Part shown: piece by piece, positions 48,931 to 61,899 of the stretch | Numbering within the stretch: the stretch's first letter is position 1 | Layout of the letters: every line of letters begins with the position of its first letter | Notes under the pieces: generated by a model | Seen by the model: only the letters and a program-made list of their open reading frames with translations | The model's database searches: none | What the model was told of the DNA's origin: nothing | Position numbers and translations under genes: made by a program | Assembly: GCA_035582835.1 (NCBI GenBank) | Contig: JAYKAV010003044.1 | Coordinates: 1,350,058 to 1,414,057 of the forward strand | Length of the DNA stretch: 64,000 nucleotides | Direction of reading: 5' to 3' | Source of the DNA: Phoebastria nigripes | Taxonomy: Eukaryota; Chordata; Aves; Procellariiformes; Diomedeidae

Positions 48931-50929
48931 GATGATGTCGATAGCTTGGAAAGTGTTCATGAATTAGACTCAAAATATGTTTTGAACGAGGATGGTTTTT
49001 GTATGTGAAACTAGATTTCAGTGGAGAAATTTCTAAAGAACGTTTCATTTTCTACAGCAAACATATGAAAAAGACAGGCCAGCAGAAGTCTGGCAGGTGA
49101 TTTAATTCAATAAGAATACCTGAGAAAAACAGTCAGCTCAGTAACTACCTTCAAAATTTCTTTAAAGGAAGAATGGCAATGCCTGCACTATCATCAGTTA
49201 TGAAAAGCGGAGCAGACAGCTTGCAGAAAATGTTCAGATACATAAAACACAGAAGCACGTTGCGTGTTTGTTGTATTACAAACTTACAGTTTTCTTTTCT
49301 ATGTTTCATATTTAAGAGATGTTTGCATCTCATAACACAGTTCACAAACATCTCTCCAAAGTCTGATGAAAGTTCCATTTAATCATTTTCATCTACCTTA
49401 TCATTCACTACTAGCTGTATAAATGGTAGTTAGCTTGCACAGAAATTTTTGTTATCATAACCATTGGTATTTCTACACCTGTGGGCATGAAAAGCGCCAC
49501 GAGAACAGCATCTGTTTATCATCCAATAGCCAACATTTATAGCCATTTTATGATTGTTTTTTTTTTTTTATACAGATAACCCATATTGGAGCAGCAGAGT
49601 CTCTTGTGGCTCAAGCGACCAACGACACTCTGATGGCAAGTAGTGCCTAACCAGTTCCCTGAGGCAGACATTTCTTTTAATAAAGCACTAAACTCCAAAC
49701 TTTGGCTCATACTTGTAAATAGTGAATACACATATAGAAATCTGCATCAGCGCACAGGGAATTTATGAAAGGAAAGAAAAGACTTAATTTTTCAGCTCTT
49801 GCTCCTACGAAATAATGTTTTTGTTGAGTGGAATATGCACTTTTTAAATTTGCAGTTTCCATTGGAACTTGACAAGTTTTGTTATTGCAGGATCTTAAAA
49901 TAAATACAAGCAAGACAACTCTCCCCAGGCTAAGAAAGCAACAACACAGTCACACATTAAGTAAGTGTTTAATTACAAAGAAAGCTGCAGGCGCCTAGGA
50001 GTTGAAACTGCAGTTAACGCACCTTCTAGCCAGCGTACCTAGTAAAGCTGGTACAGCTCTCGTAAAAGCCTCACAATACTGGCTGTCCTCTTCCTTTCCC
50101 AAGGTTCAGCAGAGTGCTTCCCACTGCCTTCCGTGGAACGGGATCGGGCCCTCCCCATCCCCCACCTGCCGTTGGGTAGGTTTAACATTATGTTTCGTCA
50201 ACTGAAGCGCAGGGTGTATCGCACTGACCTCTGCACACACAGGAAAATGTGTCTGCATTGAAGACCAGCTTCAACCAAGCTCTGGAAACCTCTTATTTTC
50301 TGTAGAAACATCCCCGTCACACCAGAGCTTCCTTCACGATGCAGCTGCTGGTCTGAGTGCACAGTGACAGCACTTTGCAACTGCAGGTTCTGCTTTTGTC
50401 CTTCACTACTGTATAGTAATTTACTCAATATCAGAGTCTTTCCGAAAGACACACCGCTTGTAACTGCTTGCTCTTCTTGCCTTTTCCCATTTGTTTTTGG
50501 AACAGCAGGAAGAGTACCTTGAGATACAAGGGGATTAGAGACACACCAACATCTTTTTCGACCTCCCAAATTCTCAAACTTGATCTGCTCAAGTCTAGGT
50601 GACAATTCAGTGCCCCCGGCTCTTCACGTCTCCTTTCTATGTGCCCTTATCTGTTCTTTTTTGCAATTTTTTTTTTTTTAAGTACATTACCCGGTTTTCA
50701 GATCAAAATATGTTCTATATGCCGGGGAAAGTAGTAAAACGATACAGAGGAAGTAAATAAGAAGCCTGGGTAATTTAGGAGGTGGCATTTCAAGGGTTCT
50801 GGAAACCTCTAGCAGTTCAGTATCCCTTAGAGATTTGGATTAGGTAGGTTATAGATCACAGGATACACTCTTCAATAAAATTTTAAACATTCTCATTAGC
50901 TAACAGAAGTCTATACACAGAAAACAGCT
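48931..50929. other. Unique noncoding DNA
   Basis: No gene. A 13-base T run lies at 49557-49569. The 135-codon minus frame at 50198-50605 has no recognisable domain and no convincing splice sites. Confidence 0.55.
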
Positions 50930-51150
50930 GTACAGCTGTTCGGGATTGTCTGTGCTCACTCGGCGTTGTGAAGGCAGTGCCCGCAGTCCTGCCAGCCAAG
51001 TCCCGGGAGGGGAGGAGGGGAGGGCTCCCCGCCTCCCCAGCGACAGGGAATTCACGCTGGGCTCTGGATCCCTGTCACTCAGACTCACAGATGTTAACCG
51101 AGTTTACTACCGCTTTCTGCTCACTGCTTGCAGGTTGCTGAAGTAATTGG
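50930..51150. promoter_or_regulatory. Possible conserved noncoding element with a GC-rich middle
   Basis: A purine-rich GGGAGGGGAGGAGGGGAGGG stretch (51005-51024) sits inside otherwise complex sequence. It is followed by AGTAATTGGTTGAACC near 51142. It could be a regulatory element with a G-quadruplex-prone strand. Confidence 0.28.
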
Positions 51151-52149
51151 TTGAACCAAAAAAAAAAGCAAACTACTGCTAATAATATAATAAAAGCAAA
51201 TTCTAGCCAGTACAATAAAAATAGGAGGCAGTTTATGCTTTCTGAGCGAACAGTATGTGAATTTATGGACAAACAGGCCTCTGCGTTCTCTCCCTTACAC
51301 ATATTGGGGATAAGGTTACATTTTATTTGTAGGGAATTTTATGGCAGTAAAGCCCATTCATTAAAGAAAGAAAAAGAGAAGAGAAAAAACAGATGATTGT
51401 TACCCAGAAATCCTCATCAGTTCTCCCCCAGTTGTTTATCCTTTAACTTTTTAAAGGAATTTTCAGACAAAGATGCTTTCTTTCTCCTCTGGAAAAGAAA
51501 AAGGAGTGGGAGGAAGACGTACAGTTTCACCCAGGCGCTTTTTAAATCTCTTCAGGCAGCACCCTGAAAACAACTTTCCCTTTAATGAAGACCTTTCTGG
51601 TGCTCTCTTCAATATTCACTTAAAAAAAATTAAAACTTCACAAGTTCGTAAGGACGGATCCCTGGGTAGGACTTTTATTAAGTCTTTTCTATTTACTTCC
51701 TACCTAGATAAGATCTTAATCACAGCCCCCAAATTATCCGCAATGACATTTATCAACTCTAGTCATCTTTTCTTTAGCATGCTCCGCCTGACCAGTCGGC
51801 TTTTCTTCCACCCCTTCCTTTCAATGGAAGTTAATTTCGAGTACATGATTTATCTTGCTGGGCTAACAGCACTGAGGCAGCCCACCTTTTCAAAGGGCTG
51901 GCCAGGGAGTGAATTATAGCAGAGTTGTCCAGTGATTGCGTTCCATAGGGAAGGAGAATAGGCAGCCAGTATGTTGCCCCGATGTGGCGCTGGGACCTTT
52001 TCAGCAACTGAAGAAAAAAAGATTGGGCCTCTGACCGTGGGGCTGACAGGCAAGCGTTATATCAGCAGACAAAGGCTCGAATACCTGAAAGGATCAGAAC
52101 TCCATGTACTCCGAGATGTGATGTTGTTTACAACACCATACGCTGACCC
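51151..52149. other. Unique noncoding DNA
   Basis: A 148-codon plus frame at 51473-51919 has no recognised domain, no compositional hallmark and no obvious splice context. I treat it as chance. Confidence 0.5.
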
Positions 52150-52510
52150 TATCCTGAATTTACATGATATCAGTGCAGTGGTCTTTTAACCTTTCCTCAT
52201 TCTTCTTCCTGCATCTTCACACAGCTATTAGCATACAGAGAATTAGCAACGACCACATTAAATCCACCAACACTTTGAAATCCTTTGCACGCATTCTGCG
52301 GCAAGCGTTGCTGAAATGTATAATTTCCCTGCATGCCCTGTGTATATCCAGGGGCTCTGTTTGGTTTGGCAATGGGTTTCCTTCAGTATCTATTAACATT
52401 CAACTTCTATTTGTAAAGGGCATGTACAACCCACTCAAGTACATATTTGGCACAAGCCACAGTCATTTAGTATTGGTCCAGGAGTACAGCTGGTGCCATC
52501 TGGGCAGGAT
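52150..52510. promoter_or_regulatory. Candidate conserved noncoding block F
   Basis: Repeat-free sequence with GCTATTAGCATACAGAG near 52225, GAGAATTAGCAACGACC near 52238 and CTATTAACATTCAAC near 52389. It lies inside a 144-codon plus frame (52164-52598) that shows no family, so regulatory DNA is the more likely reading. Confidence 0.35.
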
Positions 52511-55500
52511 AATAAGAATCTTTCACAGAGATCTCAGAAGCTGTGTTTTCATACTCCTTGTTCCTTCCTTGCCTTATACAAACGGGGGTGGTTTATGAAT
52601 ATGCTCCAGTTTAGAGTTAGCGGCTCGTCCAGAACCACAAGCTCCAACTCTATTAGGAGGGGATAGCTCCGCTGGCTTTGGAGGTGCCATTCAAACAAGC
52701 ACCCCACATCTGCAGGGTCCTGGCTACCAACAGCTAAACAGCCTGAAACCCCACCAATTTTCGAGCAGCAAGGAAGATTTCCAGCACTTTCTGGTTTACT
52801 TCTAGAAAACTAGGTATCTCCTTGCTAATAATTCCACTTTCCCTACCAACCGGGTTGGGAAATTCAGAAGTTATAGCTTGTCTAAGGGAGCGGGAGAGAA
52901 TTTCTCCAACATAATAGGAGATTCTGCAGGGTTTAGTGCAAAAGTTTCAGCTGGTTCTTAACACATATCATGGCTCGAGTCAGCGGTGAAAGGAAATTTC
53001 TCAGATACAAAAATCACTTGACACTGTTGAAAAACCTGGGGCCAGATGACTTGAAGTCTTCTGCATCCACTTAGCTGTTTATTTTCCTGTTCACCGAGTT
53101 ATTCTAGATGGTACGCTACACAATTCTAACACTTCACATTGACTTGGAAGAAATAAAAGCCCTTCACATTCCAGCTGGTACATCCCCTCCGACCCTCCCC
53201 TTCACAAGGAGCCTGCATCAGCGGGCCTGCAGAGCAAAGGACAGCCCGTGCCAGACCTGCCCGCGCTGGGGACCATCAGCTTGGGACGCCAACCCGCCGT
53301 GCCGCACTGCCGGCGGTTCTGTTAGCATGACTTGGACCAGCCCGTGCGCGATGTGCGTGAACATCAATGTCAAGTCTAAGGGGCAGAGGAGCAACTGTAG
53401 CCACAAGAAAGCCACTCATCAGCTAAGGAAACAGTTCTTAGCATCAAATTATGTGCCTCCAGGGGGTGGGAAACTGAGAAATGATGTTTCTGGTCGCTAC
53501 CAGAACATGGATCCTTTCTCAGAAAACGTTCTCATGCCATATCGCTGTACCACACAAAATTAAGGTGAGAACAGATGTAATCTTCCTTTGATATGAGGAC
53601 GTCCTGATTATCTGGTCAAGCCAGGCACTTTGTTTGCTCCTCTTTTTAACCAGGTAGAATTTGTTATCTCAGTACGTGCTACCTTTTACTGCTTTCATGG
53701 CACTATGGAAAGATGCACATTTCTTTTAGCTAGTTTTTTTGGACTGGGGGAAGAGTGATACTGCTTTGAAGAGACCAGTGACATTTTGGANGCTCCACTG
53801 CAAATTTAACATGAATGCAATACTTAGAATTTCTTCCATACAAACCTGCTCAGCCTTCTGANAAGCACACAGTCATCTGCCCTACTTGTTACCAGTGCAA
53901 AATACAAGCAGCCCCCTCCCAAACATTTAAGAAAGCTTATATTTCCCTGCATGATTTTTAAAATACTTTTCTCCACTGGCCACGTTACTTGAGCTTTTGT
54001 TACGTTCCAGTGGAAGGAAGGGAATTCAGCAAGCTGCGTTCCTCTGACAAGCTACCACAACTGTCAAACTTGTGACTGACCGATAGGGATTCTTTACAAA
54101 GTGGAAACCTTTGGTTATTTCTCATTCCATTTGCAGTGGTTAAAATCGTATTCACCATTCAGTGCAGAACTTGGGTAAAAATATTGTGCTTTATACAAAA
54201 AAATCAGACTTTTCTCCCCTTTGTCCCACGGTGCATAGCTGCAGCTGTTAAAGCTGACCCACTCATAGCAGAGTCACATGCAATAATAATTCTACATGTG
54301 AGTTGGCCTGAAAGCAATGTATAATTTTCTTGAATCATTTTACTAGCCTAGCTCTCAACTTGCAGCAATAAGCAGCTTCCGAACAACAGCTGAAATATGA
54401 GCTCCGTTATTCTCTTTTGGTTGGATGCATCATTCACATGATACCGTTTCTATTCTGCAATTGGTGAATATACAGGAACTCAGACGCAAATTCCTGGGGA
54501 TTTTTTTTATGTTCAAATAGAAATTTAAGTTCTGTTCCCAAACACTGCTCCACCTGCAGGGAAGACCAGCTAGTAGGAGAGTCATTAATAATGAAAACCA
54601 AAGGGCTAAACACACTCAGGATCCAAGTAGACGTTTGTGAAAATTATCACTAGTAAACATTTCTCATCCAGCCAAGATAAAGATATATGTAGCATGATAC
54701 CTATAATTAAATATTACACTGGAGAAAAAAAAGTTGATAACCAAAGTAGGTATTCATCCCTTAATCATTCTTTGTCCAACTGTCTGGCACCACCCTGGTA
54801 CTGATATTTTCTGGTTCATGAATAGCCATTGCATATGGGAACAGTAAAACACTGAGCACCTACAGGGTTATTAAAAGAGGTCTGACTTCTTGAAACTTTG
54901 CAAAGCCTCATCCTTTTAACATCTGCCTAGAGAGTTGTACACACCTCTTTTCCAACCTCATCTTTACAAAGAAGGGCATGAATTAGCAATTGAAAAAATC
55001 AACACATATACACATGGGGACAAAACCCATTTCCAGGTTTTACTGACATAAAGTTTGCCAACATTTTATGAAGAGGAAGAGAGAGAACAATATATTTTGT
55101 TCTAAGACATGTGCATTTCTATTCTACCGATAAACACGGTTAGATGAAGAAAGTCACTGTTGTTAATAAGATACATANGTATTTTTAAAAGTTAAAACTG
55201 TATGTACCTACACTTGCGTATAAAATTGCCTCTCATTCAACTTAAGACCATCTTGTGACAGTCAAATGCATTACACAAATTGTGAACACAGCTACTTTTT
55301 TTACTGGAATTTTGCACTGTGTGGCCTGTGGTTCTCTGTAAGCACATAGAAGAAGGAAATTGTATTCTGTTGGAGACAGCGTGCTTAGCTTTGTTTCATT
55401 ATTCATATGGTTAGATTTCAACAATGTAAGAATAAACTGCAGAGGTGAAGAGGGGAAAAAATAATTAGGAGTGCAACAAAATGCAAGAGCACATTAAGGT

Positions 55501-55964
55501 GTTAAAAGGGTTGGAAGTGTGAAACCCAAAAATAAACATTCTGCTTAAGATATTAAGGTAATGTTTTGATGTATGCTAACCAAACCAATATTTGAAATCA
55601 TGGTAAGAGTGTAAGGACATAAAAACTGAACAGATTGTATTTAGAGCAAACCTTACCATTGCAGTGTTCTGCAATATCACAAGTTTGCATTTACTGGCAT
55701 ATAAATCNTGTTATTCTTTGTTTACATTAGGATTAACTTTGTGGATTGACACTGAAGAACTGTAAAAAGAGTTTTAAACCCCCTCACTTTTGTGATCTTT
55801 TCTTAACCACATTAGCNAACCTAGCTAGCAATAAAGACAACTGGATTTTCAGTGCTTTCTTAAGCAGGGGCCTCCCCAATGCACTCCTATTTGGAAACCG
55901 CCTTTGCAAGGGCTGTTGAAATGGAACCAGTTGGGACTTTCCCCCATCTCAGGTGTTAACATTC

Positions 55965-55995
55965 AAAAAAAAAAAAAACCCAAACAAAAACACCC
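55965..55995 (+). repeat. Poly(A) then CAAA tract
   Basis: 14 A residues followed by CCCAAACAAAAACACC, directly readable. Confidence 0.85.
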
Positions 55996-56407
55996 CTCCC
56001 AAAGAAGCGATGAAAGTACTATTCTCCTTATTCTCCATATGTTGAAAGTACATCACCACAGTGGACCAGCAGGAAATTAAACATTTTGTGAGAAAACAAT
56101 CAAAGCAAACAAAGCAAACACAGCTGATGAAACACAAGGTGAGGTTCAGATTAGCTTCTTTCTGACTAGAGAGACTATCCCAAGACCGACAGGAAAGATG
56201 CACGATGGTGTGCAGATTTCAGTAGCTGATGAGCCCATCCTACCCTGCTTAAATCTGGAGGCAGTGGGTGAAATCCAAAACCAGAGGAAATTCTTTCATC
56301 CTCAAAGAAGAAGGGCCACAACTACAGAATGGAGGAGTTGGATGGAGTATGGCTGTCAGGAGCAAAAGGCGGCATCCAGGGAAAGACCCTGAACAGATCA
56401 TTCCAGA

Positions 56408-56431
56408 AACAAAACAAAACAAAACAAAACC
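56408..56431 (+). repeat. (AAAAC)n microsatellite
   Basis: At least four perfect AAAAC units. Confidence 0.9.
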
Positions 56432-56804
56432 CACACCAAAAACAGGCTTTCTCAAACCACAGGACAGACAGAGCACACTGCCCAATGGGACAAGCATCCT
56501 CATGCTTTTACTGTATTTCAGGAATGTAAGAAGCTCAGTTTCCTTCAGCACATGCCCTTTGTGCGGAGGCGTAATTTATTCACCGGTCCAACTTCAATTT
56601 AGCTAACCTATGCTAAACTGAACAAAATCAAGCCAGGCCTGGATTAATCTGAAATAGCAATGTCCATGAAATATTTTAGCTCAGTTTAAATGGATCCTCA
56701 GAAAAAACTACTTTGATTAGACCACTCAGATTAGCACAAATCGCAGTATGAAATAAACCCTGAGAAAATGGTTTCTCTACATATTAGTATTAGAAATGCA
56801 CTCA

Positions 56805-56880
56805 ATCAGACAACGGTATCTTTCAGGCAGCGAGATGACCTCCCGAGATCCCTTCCAACCAATGCTTCTATGATCCAGCA
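56805..56880 (+). mobile_element. CR1 LINE 3' end, truncated and diverged
   Basis: GAGATGACC near 56832, CCCTTCCAACC at 56850-56860 and TTCTATGAT at 56866-56874 match in order the CR1 3' terminal phrase ('gatgacctttggaggtcccttccaacccaaactattctatgattc'). Only the last 70 bp or so remains, as is usual for 5'-truncated CR1 copies. No reverse transcriptase sequence is present. Confidence 0.8.
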
Positions 56881-57479
56881 AATACAGCCTTATCTGCACT
56901 ACGAATCTGAAGTTTGCTTCAGTCCTGTTTGAGATGCCTTTGCTGTGTTGAACCATGCAGGGTGCTGGGTGCGAGCCTCAGAGAAAGCTAGGCATTTTGC
57001 AGAGGTAAATACCAAGGAACGTGCAAGCACAAACACCTGCGTTCAACAGTTATCGCACAACTCGCCCAGATTTCCTAGGTGTGGAGGTGGAGAGAGCTTA
57101 GCTAAGACAGCAAGGGCCAGCTGCGTTTGGGGTGCAAGCATCACGCCTGTTCTGGAGCAAGATAACTGCTCATTCACGAGCGTGTCTAGCAAACCTGGGA
57201 CAATCCCTGATGACACCCTCGTAGCTAACTGTCAAGACCCGCAGATGCCAACCTAAAGCACATGCAGCCCAGCAAGCGTAGTTCAGAGGAAGTTGAAACA
57301 CGCTGCTGAGGGTACGCTGGTTTGCCAAAAGGCCAATCCACACACAAAGAGAGTCCTGTCATTGTGGAGGAGGTCCATCTTCATGGCAAATCTGACAAAT
57401 GTCTTATTATTACTATTATTTTTTTTTAAGTGGGCTTGTTCTCTCTGGGTCACTTTACTCAAGCCTGCCCAACCTTGGT
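56881..57479. other. Unique noncoding DNA
   Basis: The 103-codon plus frame at 56945-57256 has no features. A T-rich stretch lies near 57402-57429. Confidence 0.5.
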
Positions 57480-57770
57480 AATAATGAGCTGAGGCTGGTT
57501 AAGCAGCTAATTAGCATGCCGTTTGTTAGACGAGTTAAGAATGTAATTATTGTGAGTAGGCAGAGCCTGCCGATGGAATGCATTTTGAAGGTTACCATAG
57601 GAATCTTTCCTTGGTCTATTCATTCTGAGTGTAATACTAATCACTATCATAAGGAAAGGATTGCTTGGATATAGACTGTAGGTTAACATCTGATTAGATT
57701 TCCAGTGAACAAAGCAATTCAGGCAGTTTGTTTGTTAACCCTTTTGGGTCCTGCCAAAGTGTCCTGACCT
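57480..57770. promoter_or_regulatory. Candidate conserved noncoding block G
   Basis: GCAGCTAATTAGCATGCCG near 57502, AATGTAATTATTGTGAG near 57540, GTGTAATACTAATCAC near 57630 and CATCTGATTAGATTTCC near 57688 give four homeodomain-type sites in about 200 bp of repeat-free sequence. The minus frame 57507-57689 and the plus frame 57399-57674 are both short and featureless. Confidence 0.42.
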
Positions 57771-58849
57771 GCGCAAAGAGCTCCACGCTGCTGGGTCCCC
57801 CTCCGCTGCCCTGGGTTTGAAGTCACAGCATCCTGCTGCAGGGCTCAGGGCTCTAATTGCAGAGGGCAGGCTGAATGCTGTCCTCCAAACGTGCTGAAAT
57901 TAGTGAGGTATTCACCAAAACTGGCATGGCAAGCCATCTATTACTGCTTTTTTCACTTGTCGATCGGTCGGGTTAATTCAAAGATCTGATTAAAACAGTA
58001 ACTGGGGAAAAACTAAAGAGCAGAACTACAGCGTTATTCTTTTATTTGTTTAAAATACATGGTTCCTCAAGCATTCTGTGTGGAATCCTGCAAACAAACA
58101 TCCTGGACACACGTCTATCCTAGCGTTATGACAACTCCACCCTACAGCACTGACACGGGAGGTCAGTTTGCTCTTCAAGTGAGAAGCTAACCACCGGCTT
58201 CCATTACATCGTCTTGGAAAACACAGGGCTAGCGGACCACACTGNAGGGAGTACCTGGACACAGTCGCCCTAGCAAGCCTGTGCAGATACAAATGCCACC
58301 GAAGGACACTCTCGTTTGGTAGCTCTCTGGTGCCTGGGGGGATAGGAACTGGGAGCTCTGCAGTCCAGGTCTCGGGCACCTCCGTGTTCCTTTAACCACA
58401 TCAGCAGAAGAGTCCCAAGATGCCCAAAACCCAAACTTGTCTCTCACCTTCAGAAGAGCTCCTCCCAAAGCAGATGCTTTGGTGGAGCATTGCGGAGTGA
58501 AGCATCCATAAGCAGTACCTGCTTAATATAATTCTTCTGTGGATGAAGAGCAGCTCTCTGTTTAAAGAATGCAAATGTGCTACCTTTTGTCAGAAAGGAA
58601 ATTCATGTAAATTTATCCTTTGTTCCCCTGCCCCCAAAAGTCACAGTCAGCAGAGATCACATTTACACCACTACAGCTTTAAAGAACCGTGGATGTTCAT
58701 TAAATCGCCTCTGCATATTTTGCTCTTTTTTTTCCCCTCAAGGCTGCCTACGAAAATCTCCCAGTGGTGTTCCTTAGCTCTTATCCTAAAAATATTACAA
58801 AAAATGAAGTAGTGAATACCACAATCTGAATGCATTCTGTGTCCAGCAT
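57771..58849. other. Unique noncoding DNA
   Basis: 57770-57900 and 58120-58480 are somewhat GC-richer; no coding support. N near 58245. Confidence 0.5.
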
Positions 58850-59070
58850 CATGCTGTTAGCAGCTCACTTGCGAGGCCCAAGTCTCGGTGGGAATTTACA
58901 ATTCATCGGCGACCAAACGATTTTAATGTTATCAACACATCTTTACCCTGGCATATGAGTGTGTGACTTATGAAGAGAGAAGCAATTTGTTTCATGAATT
59001 TCATCCTTTGTTATTGAAAGCTGCTGGATTTGGATGTATAAAGACCTGTGCCATTAAGCCACAGGGCAGA
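58850..59070. promoter_or_regulatory. Candidate conserved noncoding block H
   Basis: Complex repeat-free sequence with CpG words retained in AT-rich DNA (TTCATCGGCGACCAAACG near 58902) and ATTTTAATGTTATCAACAC near 58920. Retained CpGs in AT-rich noncoding DNA hint at constraint. Confidence 0.35.
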
Positions 59071-61899
59071 AGCATCCTATGGGCTAACAAGTTTGTTTGC
59101 TTGTTATTATTATTTTTTAAATACAAATTACTTTAAAAGTAGCATTATGTAGGACTCTGAAGGTGCTTTACTTAAATCTTGTGCCTCTTCCAAAAGATTG
59201 TAGAATATGAGGAAAAATGCATGGAACAGTCCGTGATCTCAATTCAATAGGAAAATACCAGCTGATTTCTAACCAAATTAATGTATATAATTCAGTGGTT
59301 TTACAATTGTCCAATCCAGTGTACCTCTAAATAACTGTATTTATTAGAAAATGTGGATTCATTAAAACAGGAATTTGTCTGGTGTACTTTTTAAGAAAAT
59401 TTAAAAAGATAAAGGAGGATCAGTGTGAAAAGACAATTTGACATTTACTATACAGCTCCTTTTTTGCTGCAAAATGCTGTCTGCTTAAAATGAGAGGTCT
59501 GATTTGTAAAGAAGAGAGTCTTAAAAGTAAGGGTGAAATTGAAATAAATATTTAAGGTTACCGAAATAAAATGTTTCTATTGACAAAATCCATTTTTTCA
59601 AATAATTAACAATTTGCGGTTTTAAAAAAATGCTCAAACCCAGTTCAGGCAGCTTGAAACAGCNGCAGTTCTCACAGAACAAGACTCTCCTGGCTGTGGC
59701 AAGGTACAGCACTAACCGATTGCCACCCCGCAGGTGCTGGGCTATAGGGTGGATGCGGCAGTTTTGCCCCAACACTCCATTTCCCTCGGTCAACATTGGT
59801 CAACATTGCACGAGCGTGCAGCGGGTACAAAATGACACCAGAATGCAGATCACAGCTCTAGCAATTTAATTACAACCTTTTTTGCGTTAATGCAGGCTTC
59901 TTGAAATAACACAAGTTCTGTGAGAGATCAACTCTAGGTTTTCCTCGAGTAAAACTTTAGAACTGAGAAAATTGAAGACAGCAAATAAATGGGATTTCCT
60001 GAAATAGCAGAGGACTAGATCAGATCTTTCATGTGACGGTTGGAAAAAGTAGAAAAAGTTTTCTTTGTTATTTCAAATACAAAAAAATCAAAACATTATT
60101 TTGATCATTTATTTTCTCAAGCTAGTATATAAAAACAAGAAGCCAGGAAACTAAGAGGAATAATATTTCAATCCAGCTTCCCCTAGATTACCAGATTCAA
60201 CAAGAAATAGAAAAAAGTGTTCTTTGCAAACTATTGTTCTCAAGCCAGTTCTTTCACTCTATTTTTGGCTAATTAAATTAATCTGGTAAGCAGGTGTAAA
60301 CCCACTTGTTTAAGCAATGGTTTGGGTTGCTAAAAGGAGAGATTGGAGGTATTTGCACAGTAAGAGATTTGTACGAGGGAGCATTAAACCCTATCAACAA
60401 GAGGAAACTCCACTCAGGATGCAGAAAATCCTGTTTAGCACTTACCAAATCGTACCAAATGCGAAATGCAGTCTGCTTCTAATCCAATATACTAACACGA
60501 AGGTGAAGTATAATCATCTGTTTTCTTAAACTGAAAAGTCTGATCNCTGTGTTGAGTATGTTTTACATAGTTAATATTTTACACGGTAAATAGAAATATA
60601 TAAATGTTGCTGTCCTTTGACATTTGCATTGTGTATGCAATCAGTAGTATGTCAGTTCTAATGGAAGAACAGTTACTATCCAACCTTTAATTGCAAGGGA
60701 GAACTTTTTCCATATGCACTTTATTTTGCACAAATATAAACTGACCAGGCTACCAATAAAGATTGCGGACAAGCACAACATCAAGCACCCTAATCATCAC
60801 CAAAGGCAAAGTAATATTTCATAAAAACAAATAAATTCCAATCAGATTAAAAAAAAAGAATATCAACAAAGACCCAGAATTCAGTCTCGCCTACAGAGAG
60901 TTATAAAAGATCACCCTCAATTTGCAAATACTAAAAATTGGTTTGGTGCGATTATTATAATTTGACACTAAGGAATAGCAGCTAATATGAAAAATGCTTG
61001 ATTTCTGTTTAAAAGTTTGTTTGACCTTTCTCTGGAGNAGGATGACAGTTCACCACCTGGAGCGCAAAGGAAGCTGTACTGAACCTTCAGCCTTTAGGAT
61101 CCCACAAACAACAGACCCCTACGCAACGCCTTATTTTTGAACGTGTCAAGCTCNTTATCTAACACTTGGTCCACCAGGCAACCTCCAAGGGGAGGAGGAG
61201 GAGGAGAGGATCACAGCGACACAAGCAGTGACTGTGTGTGTCCCATGTCCTCACAGGCTGGGCCCTTGCCAAAGACCAGAGGAAGCATTTACAGAAGAAG
61301 CAGTGGTGGTGTTGCCTGTGGGCTCCTTGAGACATTACATCTGCTCAAAATATTCCTCCTTTCTCCAGCTCCCACCAGAGCCCAGCCCCTCGGCTGCTAA
61401 GGGTAAGCCAACTCCAGCAGCTGAGCAAATGTGTTACAAAACCCGTGCAAAAATATTTGCCTCAAGTCCGCTGCAGCCATTCCTCCCAAGACAACCTGGG
61501 TGGCAGAGGGTCTCTGGCAGTGCACCTATAGCCCATGCCTCGGCATCACCAAAAGGCTGGTTCCTCCCTTAGGGACCCCGCAAGAGGATCACACTGTCAT
61601 TCGGGGACTCGCTGGACTACGCGAGGACATCCCTTTGCCCGAACCACCCTTGCACTGCACGATGCTCATTCCTGATACTCCGCCTCGTATTTATTTCAAT
61701 GGCGAGGAAGCTGGAGAGTCAAGCAAATGGCCATTTCATTTACCTCATTCAGTAATAACGACCTGCAACAACAATTAACATCCCTCCTCTTTTCCCCAGT
61801 CCAAAGCACTTTTGCTCTTCCCCCTCCCACCCGCCCCTTCCAGATTTGCTCCTGTTTTTCGTCTATTTGTGAAGGTGCCCAAGACAGGAGCTCACTTAA
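59071..61899. other. Unique noncoding DNA, about 2.8 kb
   Basis: 59100-60980 is strongly AT-rich, with a direct 10-bp duplication near 59789-59808 (TCAACATTGG / TCAACATTGC). 61070-61700 is richer in GC and holds overlapping 87- to 115-codon plus frames without any domain, plus a short (GGA)n near 61191-61208. N near 59664, 60546, 61038 and 61154. Confidence 0.5.

Larger units (their letters stand above)
52511..56804. other. Unique noncoding DNA, about 4.3 kb
   Basis: 53170-53410 is GC-richer and supports a 151-codon plus frame (53108-53563) with no recognised domain. The rest is AT-rich. Holds two A/CAAA tracts (55965-55995, 56408-56431). N calls near 53791, 53862, 55178, 55708 and 55817. 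Confidence 0.5.

Noticed and set aside
50198..50605. 135-codon minus frame
   Set aside because: No domain or hallmark; treated as chance.
51473..51919. 148-codon plus frame
   Set aside because: No family features; flanking sequence shows no promoter or convincing splice signals.
53108..53563. 151-codon plus frame with several Cys residues
   Set aside because: Cys spacing does not fit a zinc finger or other known domain; a GC-rich local patch explains the open frame.
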